A stretch of DNA of 64,000 nucleotides from contig NZ_OLKL01000045.1 of NCBI RefSeq assembly GCF_900291015.1, forward strand, positions 186,187-250,186, written 5' to 3'. A program made the position numbers and the translations under genes. Under the pieces are notes generated by a model. That model saw only the letters and a list, made by a program, of their open reading frames with translations, was not told the origin of the DNA and searched no databases. The DNA is from Pseudomonas persica. GTDB taxonomy: Bacteria > Pseudomonadota > Gammaproteobacteria > Pseudomonadales > Pseudomonadaceae. Below are positions 16,820 through 25,206 of this stretch, in pieces (within the stretch, counting starts at the first letter, position 1; each line of letters begins with the position of its first letter).

Positions 16820-18397
16820 ATGACCCTCACAGGCAACCTGCTGATCGGCCATACGCCGGTACCCGGCAGCCGCGAAGCCATCCGTGCCATCGACCCGGCC
16901 ACCGGCCAGACGCTGGAGCCGGCCTACCTCGGTGGCACCGGCGAGCACGTAAGCCAGGCCTGCGCCTTGGCCTGGGCGGCATTCGATAGCTACCGCGAAA
17001 CCTCGCTCGCACAACGGGCACAATTTCTCGAAACCATCGCCACGCAGATCGAAGCGCTGGGCGATGCCCTGATCGAGCGCGCCGTGGCCGAAAGCGGCCT
17101 GCCCAGGGCGCGCATCCAGGGCGAACGTGGCCGCACCTGCACCCAACTGCGCACCTTCGCCCGCGTGGTGCGGGCCGGCGAATGGCTGGACGTGCGGGTC
17201 GACAACGCCCTGCCCGAGCGCCAGCCGCTGCCGCGTGCCGACCTGCGCCAGCGCCAGGTGGCCCTGGGGCCGGTGGCCGTATTCGGCGCCAGCAATTTCC
17301 CCTTGGCCTTCTCGGTGGCCGGTGGCGACACCGCCTCGGCGCTGGCCGCCGGTTGCCCGGTGGTGGTCAAGGCCCACAGCGCCCACCCGGGCACCAGCGA
17401 GCTGGTAGGCCAGGCGGTGGCCAAGGCCGTGAAGCAATGCGGCTTGCCGGCCGGCGTGTTTTCGCTGTTGTACGGCTCCGGTCGTGAAGTGGGCATTGCG
17501 CTGGTCAGCGACCCGCGCATCAAGGCCGTTGGCTTTACCGGCTCGCGCAGCGGTGGCATTGCGCTGTGCCAGGCGGCCCAGGCCCGCCCGGAGCCGATCC
17601 CGGTGTACGCCGAAATGAGCTCGATCAACCCGGTGTTCCTGTTCGACACCGCCCTGCAAACCCGCGCCGAGGCACTGGCGCAAGGCTTCGTCACCTCGCT
17701 GACCCAGGGCGCCGGCCAGTTCTGCACCAACCCCGGCCTGGTGATTGCCCGCCAGGGGCCGGCGTTGCAGCGTTTCATCAACGCCGCCAGCGAACACCTG
17801 CGCCAGGCTGCTGCACAGACCATGCTCACCCCGGGCATTTTCAGTGCCTACCAGGCCGGTGTCGGCGCCCTGGCCGCAAACGCCAATGCTCAAAACGCCG
17901 CCAGTGGCCAGCCCGGGCAAGGCCCCAACCAGTGCCAGGCACAGCTGTTCGTGACCCAGGCCGAAGCATTCCTCGCCGACCCGACGTTGCAAGCCGAAGT
18001 CTTCGGCGCGGCGTCGCTGGTGGTGGCCTGCGCCAACGATGAGCAGATCCGCCAGGTGGCCGAGCACCTGGAAGGCCAACTGACCGCCACCCTGCACCTG
18101 GACGATGCCGACATCGACAGCGCCCGCAGCCTGCTGCCGACGCTTGAGCGCAAGGCCGGGCGCCTCCTGGTAAATGGCTGGCCGACCGGCGTCGAGGTGT
18201 GCGATGCGATGGTCCACGGCGGGCCATTCCCGGCCACCGCCGATGCCCGCAGCACCTCGGTGGGCACAGCGGCGATCCTGCGCTTCCTGCGCCCGGTGTG
18301 CTATCAGGACTTCCCCGATGCCCTGCTGCCGCAGGCGCTGAAGCACAGTAACCCGCTGCAACTGCGGCGCCTGCTCGACGGTAAACGGGAAGGCTGA
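16820..18397 (+). CDS. 2-oxoglutarate semialdehyde dehydrogenase (aldehyde dehydrogenase family)
   Basis: A 525-residue NAD(P)-dependent aldehyde dehydrogenase. Seen are the cofactor region GPVAVFGASNFPLAFSVAGGDTASALAAGCPVVVKAHSAHPGTS, the GFTGSRSGG loop, EMSSINPVF with the catalytic Glu, and LTQGAGQFCTNPG with the catalytic Cys. It oxidises 2-oxoglutarate semialdehyde to 2-oxoglutarate, the last step of hydroxyproline breakdown. The start is set by AAAGGAGG just before ATG at 16820; the longer open frame reads through the REP pair and is not real. Confidence 0.92.
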   Translation: MTLTGNLLIGHTPVPGSREAIRAIDPATGQTLEPAYLGGTGEHVSQACALAWAAFDSYRETSLAQRAQFLETIATQIEALGDALIERAVAESGLPRARIQGERGRTCTQLRTFARVVRAGEWLDVRVDNALPERQPLPRADLRQRQVALGPVAVFGASNFPLAFSVAGGDTASALAAGCPVVVKAHSAHPGTSELVGQAVAKAVKQCGLPAGVFSLLYGSGREVGIALVSDPRIKAVGFTGSRSGGIALCQAAQARPEPIPVYAEMSSINPVFLFDTALQTRAEALAQGFVTSLTQGAGQFCTNPGLVIARQGPALQRFINAASEHLRQAAAQTMLTPGIFSAYQAGVGALAANANAQNAASGQPGQGPNQCQAQLFVTQAEAFLADPTLQAEVFGAASLVVACANDEQIRQVAEHLEGQLTATLHLDDADIDSARSLLPTLERKAGRLLVNGWPTGVEVCDAMVHGGPFPATADARSTSVGTAAILRFLRPVCYQDFPDALLPQALKHSNPLQLRRLLDGKREG

Positions 18398-18399
18398 GC

Positions 18400-19647
18400 A
18401 TGGTCCAGAACCGTGAAACCGATATCGCCGTGGTCGGCGCCGGCATTGTCGGTGTCGCCTGCGCCCTGCAACTGGCCCGCCAGGGCCGCCGGGTAACCCT
18501 GGTCGACCGCCAGGCACCCGGCCAGGGCGCGTCGTACGGCAACGCCGGGCACCTGGCCACCGAGCAGGTATTCCCGATTGCCGACCTGTCGATCCTCAAA
18601 CGCCTGCCGCGTATGCTGCTGGACCCGATGGGCCCGCTGCGCCTGGACTGGAAGTACCTGCCCAAGGCCATGCCCTGGTTCACCCGCCTGCTGCTCAACC
18701 TGCGCCCGGGCCCGTTTCAGCGCAGCGTGGCCGGTATCCGCGCGCTGAACGAAGGCAGCCTCGGCGCCTGGCAGCGGCTGCTGGGCTCGATCGGGCGCAG
18801 CGAGCTGTTTCAGGACGATGGCTCGTTGCTGGTGTTCGAACGACCGGAGTCGCGCCAGGCCCTGGAGGCCTTGCGCGCACGTCTGCAACAGCAGGCGGTG
18901 CCGGTGGACTTGTGGTCGGCCGACAGCGTGCGCGCGGCGGCGCCGCAACTGAGCCCGTCATTGCTGGGCGGGCTGTTTTTCCCGCGCACCGGGCACTTCA
19001 TCGACCCCTACCGGGTGGTGTGCGAACTGTTCGAAGCGGCCAAGGCCAGTGGCGTACGTTTTGTCCAGGCGCAGGTCGATGGCGGGCGGCTGCACAGCGG
19101 CGGGGTCAGCCTGGCCAGCGACCAGGGCACGCTCGATGCCCGCCAGGTGCTGATCAGTTGTGGCGCGCACTCTGCGCGGTTGACCGGCGCGCTGACCGGC
19201 AAGCAGGTGCCACTGGACACCGAACGCGGCTACCACCTGATGTTGCCTGGCGAGCATCAGCGTTTGCCGTTTGCAGTCACATCACTGGAGCGCAAGTTCA
19301 TCATGACGCCCATGGCCGAGGGCTTGCGCCTGGCCGGCACGGTGGAATTCGCCGGGCTGGACGCGCCGCCGAGCATGCAGCGGGCGTGGCAGCTGCACCG
19401 CTTGAGCAAGGGCTTGTTCCAGCGGGACTTGAGTGTGGAGGGCGCGACGCCGTGGATGGGCTTGCGGCCTTCGTTGCCGGACTCGTTGCCGGTGATTGAC
19501 CGGGTGTGTGATGGGCGGGTGCTGTTGGCGTTCGGGCATCAGCACCTGGGGTTGACCCAGGCGGCGGTGACGGCGGAATGGGTGGGGCGGTTGGCTGACA
19601 GGGACAGTGGCGCTGATATGGCGGCTTACCGGTTGGACCGGTTCTAG
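18400..19647 (+). CDS. FAD-dependent D-hydroxyproline dehydrogenase (DAO family)
   Basis: A 415-residue flavoprotein of the D-amino-acid oxidase/DadA family. The N-terminus has the dinucleotide motif DIAVVGAGIVGVACALQLARQGRRVTLVDR. Later come PRTGHFIDPYRVV, ISCGAHSARL and the C-terminal FAD motif GHQHLGLTQAAVTAEWV. It follows the dehydrogenase gene by two bases. In this context it should oxidise cis-4-hydroxy-D-proline to pyrroline-4-hydroxy-2-carboxylate. It acts as a single chain here, unlike the three-part enzyme described for P. aeruginosa. Confidence 0.88.
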   Translation: MVQNRETDIAVVGAGIVGVACALQLARQGRRVTLVDRQAPGQGASYGNAGHLATEQVFPIADLSILKRLPRMLLDPMGPLRLDWKYLPKAMPWFTRLLLNLRPGPFQRSVAGIRALNEGSLGAWQRLLGSIGRSELFQDDGSLLVFERPESRQALEALRARLQQQAVPVDLWSADSVRAAAPQLSPSLLGGLFFPRTGHFIDPYRVVCELFEAAKASGVRFVQAQVDGGRLHSGGVSLASDQGTLDARQVLISCGAHSARLTGALTGKQVPLDTERGYHLMLPGEHQRLPFAVTSLERKFIMTPMAEGLRLAGTVEFAGLDAPPSMQRAWQLHRLSKGLFQRDLSVEGATPWMGLRPSLPDSLPVIDRVCDGRVLLAFGHQHLGLTQAAVTAEWVGRLADRDSGADMAAYRLDRF

Positions 19648-19654
19648 CCTGTGC

Positions 19655-19745
19655 TGGCCTCTTCGCGGGTAAACCCGCTCCCACAGGTATTGCACAGGGC
19701 CTGAACCCTGCGGTGATCCTGTGGGAGCGGGTTTACCCGCGAATG
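19655..19745. repeat. REP pair
   Basis: Inverted REP units between the convergent D-hydroxyproline dehydrogenase and xenA genes, with the usual GGCCTCTTCGCGGGTAAACC arm on the left and GTGGGAGCGGGTTTACCCGC on the right. Confidence 0.88.
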
Positions 19746-19770
19746 GGCTGCAAAGCAGCCCCTCCATGCC

Positions 19771-20862
19771 TCAGCGATAACGCTCGAGCCAGTGCGCATA
19801 CGGCGCCGGCAGGGTCCAGGAGGCTTTCTCAACCCCCAACTCCTTGGCCGCGAAGTAAGCCCAGTGCGGGTCGGCCAAATGTGCACGCCCTACCGACACC
19901 AGATCCAGCTGGTTGGCCTGCAGCGCCGCTTCCGCCAGTTGCGGCGTACCAAAACCCCACGCCGAGGTCACCGGCAGCTTCGCCTCACGGCGCACGCGCT
20001 CGGCAATCGGCCCCATGAACGCCGGGCCCCACGGGATGTTGGTGTCGGGAATGGTGAAGCCGACACTCACGCTCAGCAGGTCAAGGCCACCGGCCTTGAA
20101 GCGACGCGCCAGTTCGATCGACTCTTCCAGGGTCTGCTCATCGCGGCCATCGTATTCCAGCACCCCAAAACGCGCGGTCAGCGGCAGGTTCTCCGGCCAT
20201 ACCTCGCGCACCGCTGCCAGGGTTTCCAGCAAGAAGCGGCTACGGTTGTCGAAGCTGCCACCGTAGGCGTCGGTACGCTTGTTGGAGTGTTCGGAGAAGA
20301 AGCTCTGGCCCAGGTAGCCATGGGCAAAGTGCAGTTCGATCCACTCGAAGCCGGCATCACGCGCACGGCGGGCGGCATCGACGAAGTCCTGCTTGACCCG
20401 GGCGATGTCGCCCAGGGTCATCTCACGCGGCACTTGTGGCAGGTGCGCGCCGAAGGCGATGGCGGACGGGGCGATGGTTTCCCAGCCGCGGGGGTCATCG
20501 GCGGCAATGTGGTCGTCACCTTCCCACGGGCGGTTGGCACTGGCCTTGCGCCCGGCATGGGCAATCTGGATACCCGGCACGGAACCGGCGGCCTTGATTG
20601 CCTGCACCACTGGCACGAAAGCCTGGGCGTGGGCATCGCTCCAGATACCGGCGCAACCGGGGGTAATGCGCCCTTCCGGTGCCACTGCCGTGGCCTCGAC
20701 CACCAGCAGGCCGGCACCGCCACGGGCCAGGCCGGCCAGGTGCACGTGGTGCCAGTCGTTGATCATGCCGTCCTCGGCCATGTACTGGCACATCGGCGGG
20801 ATGGCAATGCGGTTGCGCAGGGTAACGTCCTTGAGGGTGTACGGTTCGAACAAGGCGGACAT
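19771..20862 (-). CDS. xenA: Xenobiotic reductase A (old yellow enzyme)
   Basis: A 363-residue FMN-dependent ene-reductase. The sequence MSALFEPYTLKDVTLRNRIAIPPMCQ has the known start and Cys25, the residue that tunes the flavin in XenA. IQIAHAGRKAS and ELHFAHGYLGQSFFSEHSNKRTDAYGGS give the active-site histidines and the family signature. It reduces alpha,beta-unsaturated carbonyls and nitro compounds with NAD(P)H in the cytoplasm. The start is two codons inside the open frame, preceded by GGGAG. It is divergent from an ArsR gene over a perfect operator-like palindrome. Confidence 0.94.
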   Translation of the reverse strand: MSALFEPYTLKDVTLRNRIAIPPMCQYMAEDGMINDWHHVHLAGLARGGAGLLVVEATAVAPEGRITPGCAGIWSDAHAQAFVPVVQAIKAAGSVPGIQIAHAGRKASANRPWEGDDHIAADDPRGWETIAPSAIAFGAHLPQVPREMTLGDIARVKQDFVDAARRARDAGFEWIELHFAHGYLGQSFFSEHSNKRTDAYGGSFDNRSRFLLETLAAVREVWPENLPLTARFGVLEYDGRDEQTLEESIELARRFKAGGLDLLSVSVGFTIPDTNIPWGPAFMGPIAERVRREAKLPVTSAWGFGTPQLAEAALQANQLDLVSVGRAHLADPHWAYFAAKELGVEKASWTLPAPYAHWLERYR

Positions 20863-20890
20863 GGGCAAGCTCCCGAGCTATCTGATTACG

Positions 20891-20914
20891 ATAGTTCGAT
20901 CATAATCGAACTAT
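20891..20914. promoter_or_regulatory. Operator-like perfect inverted repeat between xenA and arsR-type gene
   Basis: ATAGTTCGAT and ATCGAACTAT form a perfect ten-base inverted repeat separated by CATA. It lies 29 bases upstream of xenA and just before the divergent ArsR-family gene, the position expected for an autoregulated operator covering both promoters. The palindrome includes the first ATG of the longest ArsR open frame, which argues for a downstream start of that gene. Confidence 0.75.
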
Positions 20915-20939
20915 GGCAATTAATGATAGCCCCGTTATC

Positions 20940-21248
20940 ATGACGACCATGCGAGCCTATCAACATCCCAATTCTGAAGACCTGACCCTGGAACGCCTGC
21001 TCTATGCCCTGAGCGACCCGGTGCGCCTGGATATCGTGCGCCACCTGGCGGGCGTGGCCGAAGCCAGCTGCGGCGAGCTGGACGGCGGCCGGCCGAAGTC
21101 GAGCATGTCCCACCATTTTCGCGTACTGCGTGATGCGGGGTTGGTGCATACCCGCAATGTGGGGACTACGCATATGAATTCGTTGCGTAGCGAGATGCTG
21201 GGCGAGCGGTTTCCCGGGTTGCTGGACTGCATTTTGCGGCAGCAGTGA
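20940..21248 (+). CDS. ArsR family transcriptional regulator, likely repressor of xenA
   Basis: A roughly 102-residue winged-helix protein: LLYALSDPVRLDIVRHLAGVAEASCGEL followed by recognition helix KSSMSHHFRVLRDAGLVHTRNVGTTHMNSLR. It has two cysteines, one in ASCGEL and one near the end (LDCIL). The paired-cysteine metal box of ArsR is not seen, so redox or electrophile sensing is more likely than metal sensing. The start is uncertain: ATG at 20940 or 20949, since 20913 lies in the palindrome and no clear ribosome-binding site is present. Confidence 0.82.
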   Translation: MTTMRAYQHPNSEDLTLERLLYALSDPVRLDIVRHLAGVAEASCGELDGGRPKSSMSHHFRVLRDAGLVHTRNVGTTHMNSLRSEMLGERFPGLLDCILRQQ

Positions 21249-21256
21249 TTTTCCTT

Positions 21257-21360
21257 TGCCGGCCTCTTCGCGGGTAAACCCGCTCCCACAGGATAATCAC
21301 TGCCTTCAAGACCTGTGCGATCTCTGTGGGAGCGGGTTTACCCGCGAAAAGGCCGGAACA
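21257..21360. repeat. REP pair
   Basis: Inverted REP units with GCCGGCC and GGCCGG outer arms, between the convergent ArsR-type and SufR-like genes. Confidence 0.88.
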
Positions 21361-21367
21361 GGCAACA

Positions 21368-21985
21368 TCAATCTTCTTTCTTGCCCAGGGCAAACCGGCA
21401 CACCTGCCCTCCCCTGAGCATGCACTCCTCATGGCTGACCTCGGCCCCGCCCAGGGCCCCGATCAGCGCCAGGTCCAGCTCGCACACCACCGGGTGCGCC
21501 TTGGCCAGGTGATGGAACACGCAATTGTGCGCAACAATCTGCGGCTCCCCCCCCGAGCGGAAGAACACCTGCGCCTCGTACCCGGCATTGTTCATGTGCT
21601 CGACAATGCGTGCTTCATCCACCACCTCGTGCTCCAGGTCCGCCGCCAGCTTGCGCCCCAGCTGGCGCATCAACGCCAGCAACGCCTCCTGCCCTAGCAA
21701 GCCGGCCACTTCCGCAATCAGCAGGTTGGCCAACAACGGGTACTGCCGCGGGAACAGTTCGCGGGCGTGGTCGGTCAGCTCGTGCAGCTGCTCCGGGCGT
21801 CGCCCGGTGGGCCGGGTAGCGCCACGCTTGACCAGGCCGTCGCGCTCCAGCGCGGCCAGGTGCTGGCGCACTGCCGTGCGCGTGATGGCCAAGGCCTGCG
21901 CCAGGTCATCGATGCTCATGCCGGCCGGCTGGAGCAGCAATGCATGGAGCAGGTCCTGTTGGGTACGGCCCAGGCCTTCGAGCAT
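21368..21985 (-). CDS. SufR-like (COG2345) winged-helix regulator with C-terminal cysteines
   Basis: A 205-residue regulator. The N-terminal helix-turn-helix is SIDDLAQALAITRTAVRQHLAALERDGLVKRGATRPTGRRPEQLHELT. The C-terminus holds four cysteines in NCVFHHLAKAHPVVCELDL...EECMLRGGQVCRF (Cys155, 168, 188, 196; spacing x12, x19, x7). This resembles the iron-sulfur ligand region of SufR-type repressors, although SufR spacing differs. Iron-sulfur or redox sensing is therefore likely but inferred. Its ATG overlaps the stop of the upstream exported-protein gene (TGATG), so the two form an operon. Confidence 0.8.
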   Translation of the reverse strand: MLEGLGRTQQDLLHALLLQPAGMSIDDLAQALAITRTAVRQHLAALERDGLVKRGATRPTGRRPEQLHELTDHARELFPRQYPLLANLLIAEVAGLLGQEALLALMRQLGRKLAADLEHEVVDEARIVEHMNNAGYEAQVFFRSGGEPQIVAHNCVFHHLAKAHPVVCELDLALIGALGGAEVSHEECMLRGGQVCRFALGKKED

Positions 21986-22629
21986 CAGAATTTGTCCGGG
22001 AACTGTTTGACCAACGCCGCAGCCAGGGCGTCGGACAGGCTCAGGATATGCTCGCGCATCATCGCCCAGGTACGCGCCTCGCCCACGTAGTCAGCGGCTG
22101 CCAGCTGGTCGACCTGCGCCACGTGGTGGCCGCCATGGGCGCTGAGCAACGTCAGCAGGGTCGGCTCGGGCAGGTTCGGATTGGCCTTGGCCAGGAACGC
22201 GGCGATGGCCTTGGCATTGCTGGTCAGCTCGTCGACGGCGGCTTGCTGGCCTTTGTTGTCCTTGGCCACGGTGGCATCGCTGTAGTGCTTGATCGCGCCC
22301 CAATGGCCGGCCAGCAGCTTCAGCAACTGATCGGCGGCGGGCTGGCCGTACAGCGGGGCAATGCTGTTGGCGATCCTGGTGGCGTCGGTGACCACTTCCT
22401 TGGCGGCGACTTCAGCCTGCCTGGCGTTGCCGGCCTGGTTGGCAACGGCATAGTTGCGCACCCAGAAGATGTGCTCGACCCACAGGTCGCGCAGGGCCAT
22501 GCGCGTGGTCATTGCCGCAGCTTCGGCGGGTTTGGCGGCGGGGGTTGCGCTGGAATAGGAGTAGCTTTGGCTCCATGCCGGCTGGGCGCACAGGGCGAGC
22601 AGCAGTAAGGCGGCAATCTTGATGTTCAT
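21985..22629 (-). CDS. Exported alpha-helical protein of unknown function
   Basis: A 214-residue protein with a Sec signal peptide (MNIKIAALLLLALCAQPAWS, cleavage near residue 20). The mature part is predicted helical with several conserved-looking polar sites: DLWVEHIFWVRNYA, HWGAIKHYSDA, LLSAHGGHHVAQVDQL and AMMREHIL. The spaced histidines and glutamates in helices suggest a helical bundle that might bind metal or haem; that is speculation. It is co-transcribed with the SufR-like regulator downstream, which suggests an iron or redox theme. I do not recognise a characterised family. Confidence 0.72.
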   Translation of the reverse strand: MNIKIAALLLLALCAQPAWSQSYSYSSATPAAKPAEAAAMTTRMALRDLWVEHIFWVRNYAVANQAGNARQAEVAAKEVVTDATRIANSIAPLYGQPAADQLLKLLAGHWGAIKHYSDATVAKDNKGQQAAVDELTSNAKAIAAFLAKANPNLPEPTLLTLLSAHGGHHVAQVDQLAAADYVGEARTWAMMREHILSLSDALAAALVKQFPDKF

Positions 22630-22730
22630 GACGGCACCCTCCTGGAGGGGGATCGACTGACAAGATTAATTTAAGCATCAAAATATGTTTTTATTGGCCC
22701 CGCGTAGGTTTTCCGATTAGTGGTTTCCTG

Positions 22731-22836
22731 TTCGAGCCTCTTCGCGGGTAAACCCGCTCCCACAGGGACATGCGCTGCCTCAGGCTTTTTGCTATCCCTG
22801 TGGGAGCGGGTTTACCCGCGAAAGGGCCAGAACAGG
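22731..22836. repeat. REP pair
   Basis: Inverted REP units upstream of the exported-protein gene and downstream of mqo, adjacent to the mqo terminator. Confidence 0.88.
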
Positions 22837-22840
22837 CAAC

Positions 22841-22869
22841 AAAAAAGCCACGAGGTCTCCCCCGTGGCT
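22841..22869 (-). terminator. Rho-independent terminator of mqo
   Basis: On the minus strand GCCACGGGGGAGACCTCGTGGC forms a hairpin followed directly by TTTTTT, 21 bases after the mqo stop. Confidence 0.8.
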
Positions 22870-22889
22870 TCTTTCACAACAATGGCCAG

Positions 22890-24527
22890 TTACAGCGCCA
22901 TGTCATTCTCAGGCTTGCTTTCAACCGGCTGGCTCGGTGCAACCGGGGTGCCGACGCTGTCGTCGATCACCGGTGGTTTCTCCAGTTGCAGCACTTCAGC
23001 GGTGTAGTTCCACTCTTTCTGGGTGGCCGCCGCCGAGTCGTTCAGTTTGGTGCCATAGCTCGGCACGATCTGCTTGATCTTGGCCTGCCACTCAGGGCTA
23101 GCGACCTTCTCCTTGAACACGGTTTCCAGCACGTTCAGCATGATCGGTGCAGCAGTCGAAGCACCTGGCGATGCACCCAGCAGGCCGGCAATGGTGCGGT
23201 CTTCGGAGGCGACCACTTCAGTGCCCAGCTTCAGCACGCCGCCCTTCTCGGCATCACGCTTGATGATCTGCACGCGCTGGCCGGCCTGCCACAGGCGCCA
23301 GTCTTCCTTCTTGGCGTTCGGGAAGTAGGTGCGCAGGGCTTCGAAGCGGTCGTCGTCAGACAGCATCAGCTGGCCAGCGAGGTACTCCACCAGCGGGTAC
23401 TGGTCGATGCCGACCTTGGTCATCGGCCACACGTTGTGGGTAGTGGTGCTGCTCAGCAGGTCGAGGTACGAGCCGTTCTTCAGGAACTTGGTCGAGAAGG
23501 TGGCGAATGGGCCAAACAGGATCACGCGCTTGCCGTCCAGCACGCGGGTGTCCAGGTGCGGTACCGACATGGGTGGCGCGCCGGTCGAGGCAATGCCGTA
23601 GGCCTTGGCCATGTGCTGCATGGCCACGGTCGGGTTCTCGGTCACCAGGAACGAGCCACCTACCGGGAAGCCTGCGTATTCCTTGGCTTCAGGAATGCCC
23701 GACTTCTGCAGCAGCTTCAGCGCGCCGCCGCCGGCACCGATGAACAGGAACTTGGCGTCGGTGGCCGATTCGCTACCGTCCTTCAGGTTCTTGTACTCGA
23801 CGTGCCACGAGCCGTCCTTGTTGCGGGTGATGTCCTGCACTTCGCTGGACAGCTTCAGGTCGAAGTTTTCCTGGGTTTTCAGGTGGCCGACGAACTGGCG
23901 GGTGATTTCGCCGAAGTTGACGTCGGTGCCGATCGGCGTCCAGGTCACGGCCAGCTTCTGGTTCGGGTCACGGCCTTCCATCATCAGCGGGACCCACTTG
24001 GCGATCTGCGCGTGGTCCTCGGAGTACTGCATCGGGCGGAACAGCGGGCTGGCCTGCAGCGCGTCGTAACGCTTCTTCAGGAACTTGATGTTGTCATCGC
24101 CCCAGACGAAGCTCATGTGCGGCGTGGTGTTGATGAACGAGTGCGGGTTCTTCAGCACGCCCTGGCGCACCTGCCACGCCCAGAACTGGCGAGAGATCTG
24201 GAAGGCTTCGTTGATCTCGATCGCCTTGGTGATGTTGACGTTGCCGTCTTTGTCTTGCGGGGTGTAGTTCAGTTCGGCCAACGCAGAGTGGCCGGTACCG
24301 GCGTTGTTCCAGCCGTTGGAGCTTTCTTCGGCCACGCCGTCCAGGCGCTCGACCATTTCCATCGACCAGCTTGGCTCCAGCTCATGCAGCCACACGGCCA
24401 GGGTCGAGCTCATGATGCCGCCGCCGACCAGCAGCACATCTACTTTCTTGGTTTCTGCGGCGTGCGCTTGCATGACGCTTGCAGCGACAGCCAGACCCAG
24501 CAAGGTCTTGCCAGCTTTCTTGAACAT
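22890..24527 (-). CDS. mqo: Malate:quinone oxidoreductase
   Basis: A 545-residue FAD enzyme that oxidises malate to oxaloacetate and feeds electrons to quinone at the inner membrane. The N-terminus MFKKAGKTLLGLAVAASVMQAHA is hydrophobic and looks like a signal or membrane anchor. It is followed by KKVDVLLVGGGIMSSTLAVWL (FAD motif) and MVERLDGVAEESSNGWNNAGTGHSALAELNYTP, a family signature; ASPGASTAAPIML occurs near the C-terminus. It is monocistronic, with its own likely promoter and terminator. Confidence 0.94.
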   Translation of the reverse strand: MFKKAGKTLLGLAVAASVMQAHAAETKKVDVLLVGGGIMSSTLAVWLHELEPSWSMEMVERLDGVAEESSNGWNNAGTGHSALAELNYTPQDKDGNVNITKAIEINEAFQISRQFWAWQVRQGVLKNPHSFINTTPHMSFVWGDDNIKFLKKRYDALQASPLFRPMQYSEDHAQIAKWVPLMMEGRDPNQKLAVTWTPIGTDVNFGEITRQFVGHLKTQENFDLKLSSEVQDITRNKDGSWHVEYKNLKDGSESATDAKFLFIGAGGGALKLLQKSGIPEAKEYAGFPVGGSFLVTENPTVAMQHMAKAYGIASTGAPPMSVPHLDTRVLDGKRVILFGPFATFSTKFLKNGSYLDLLSSTTTHNVWPMTKVGIDQYPLVEYLAGQLMLSDDDRFEALRTYFPNAKKEDWRLWQAGQRVQIIKRDAEKGGVLKLGTEVVASEDRTIAGLLGASPGASTAAPIMLNVLETVFKEKVASPEWQAKIKQIVPSYGTKLNDSAAATQKEWNYTAEVLQLEKPPVIDDSVGTPVAPSQPVESKPENDMAL

Positions 24528-24689
24528 TGATCGATTCCAGTCAGGAGAACAGGGGTGGGCCTGTGGCTGGCCCAGGTAAAGCGTGTTCTGCAGCGCAGGC
24601 TTGTTGTTGATCGTTATTCAGCAGCCAGAGAACCAGAAAACGACTCGGCCTTTTGTCGAATTGACCGACAAGGCTGAATCGTTTTTCCG

Positions 24690-24718
24690 ATTGTAGCTTA
24701 AATGCCAGCACAAACAAA
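24690..24718 (-). promoter_or_regulatory. Possible sigma-70 promoter of mqo
   Basis: On the minus strand TTTGTT, 17 bases, then TACAAT. The -10 hexamer is good and the -35 weak. It lies about 165 bases upstream of the mqo ATG in an AT-rich stretch. A long 5' leader follows. Confidence 0.35.
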
Positions 24719-24778
24719 TTACCGCCCGGAGCGTCAAGGCGACGGGTTGCCCCAGTGGCAGATTGTCACGCCGAAAAA

Positions 24779-24812
24779 CAAAAACCCCCGATCACGTACA
24801 TGACCGGGGGCC
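24779..24812 (-). terminator. Rho-independent terminator of the YhfL-like lipoprotein gene
   Basis: Ten-position stem CCCCCGATCA / TGACCGGGGG (one mismatch, loop CGTACA). On the minus strand it is followed by TTTTTGTTTTT. It begins 43 bases after the small gene ends. This, with the mqo promoter area, accounts for the 24528-24854 gap. Confidence 0.85.
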
Positions 24813-24854
24813 TTGGATCACGCCGCAAGCGTCGCGATCAGGGTACCGCCAAGA

Positions 24855-25046
24855 TTACTGCTGCTGAGGCAGTTTATCGATCGGGCCGCAGCCACCGATG
24901 ATCTTGGAGATGGAAACCGAAGGGTGGAACAGGTAGTCGTAGGTGCAGTTTTTCGGCTGGTTGTAAACCTGGCCAGTGCAACCCGACAGCAGGGCAACAC
25001 CCGAAACGACAGCAACGGCTACGGTAGCCTTGAACAGCTTTTTCAT
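24855..25046 (-). CDS. Small lipoprotein, YhfL-like
   Basis: A 63-residue protein starting MKKLFKATVAVAVVSGVALLSGC, a lipoprotein signal peptide with lipobox LSGC at Cys23. The mature part is TGQVYNQPKNCTYDYLFHPSVSISKIIGGCGPIDKLPQQQ with two further cysteines that could pair. It resembles small YhfL-family lipoproteins of unknown function. AAGGA six bases before the ATG sets the start; the longer open frame lacks a site. A strong terminator follows. Confidence 0.8.
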   Translation of the reverse strand: MKKLFKATVAVAVVSGVALLSGCTGQVYNQPKNCTYDYLFHPSVSISKIIGGCGPIDKLPQQQ

Positions 25047-25159
25047 ACTAAATCCTTTATATGAATCATCTTCGGCCATCGTCTGATGGCGGCGGGATGA
25101 TACCGAACCTGGGCATTGGATCCAAGCAGCAACGTGCATTGGCTAGTTGCAGGGATGCA

Positions 25160-25206
25160 GTTGCAGGAGCGGCCTTGTGTTGCGATGGGCCGCAAAGCGG
25201 CCCCGG
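25160..25206. repeat. Second type of intergenic repeat (GGAGCGGCC...GGCCGCAAAGCGGCC)
   Basis: AGGAGCGGCCTTGTGTTGCG and ATGGGCCGCAAAGCGGCCCC contain a short palindrome GGCCGCaaaGCGGCC. It differs from the REP core used elsewhere and resembles another intergenic repeat type common in Pseudomonas. Confidence 0.5.

Noticed and set aside
16706..18517. 603-codon minus-strand open frame opposite the semialdehyde dehydrogenase gene
   Set aside because: The plus-strand frame carries the aldehyde dehydrogenase motifs and a strong ribosome-binding site; the minus frame is Gly/Gln/His-rich shadow.
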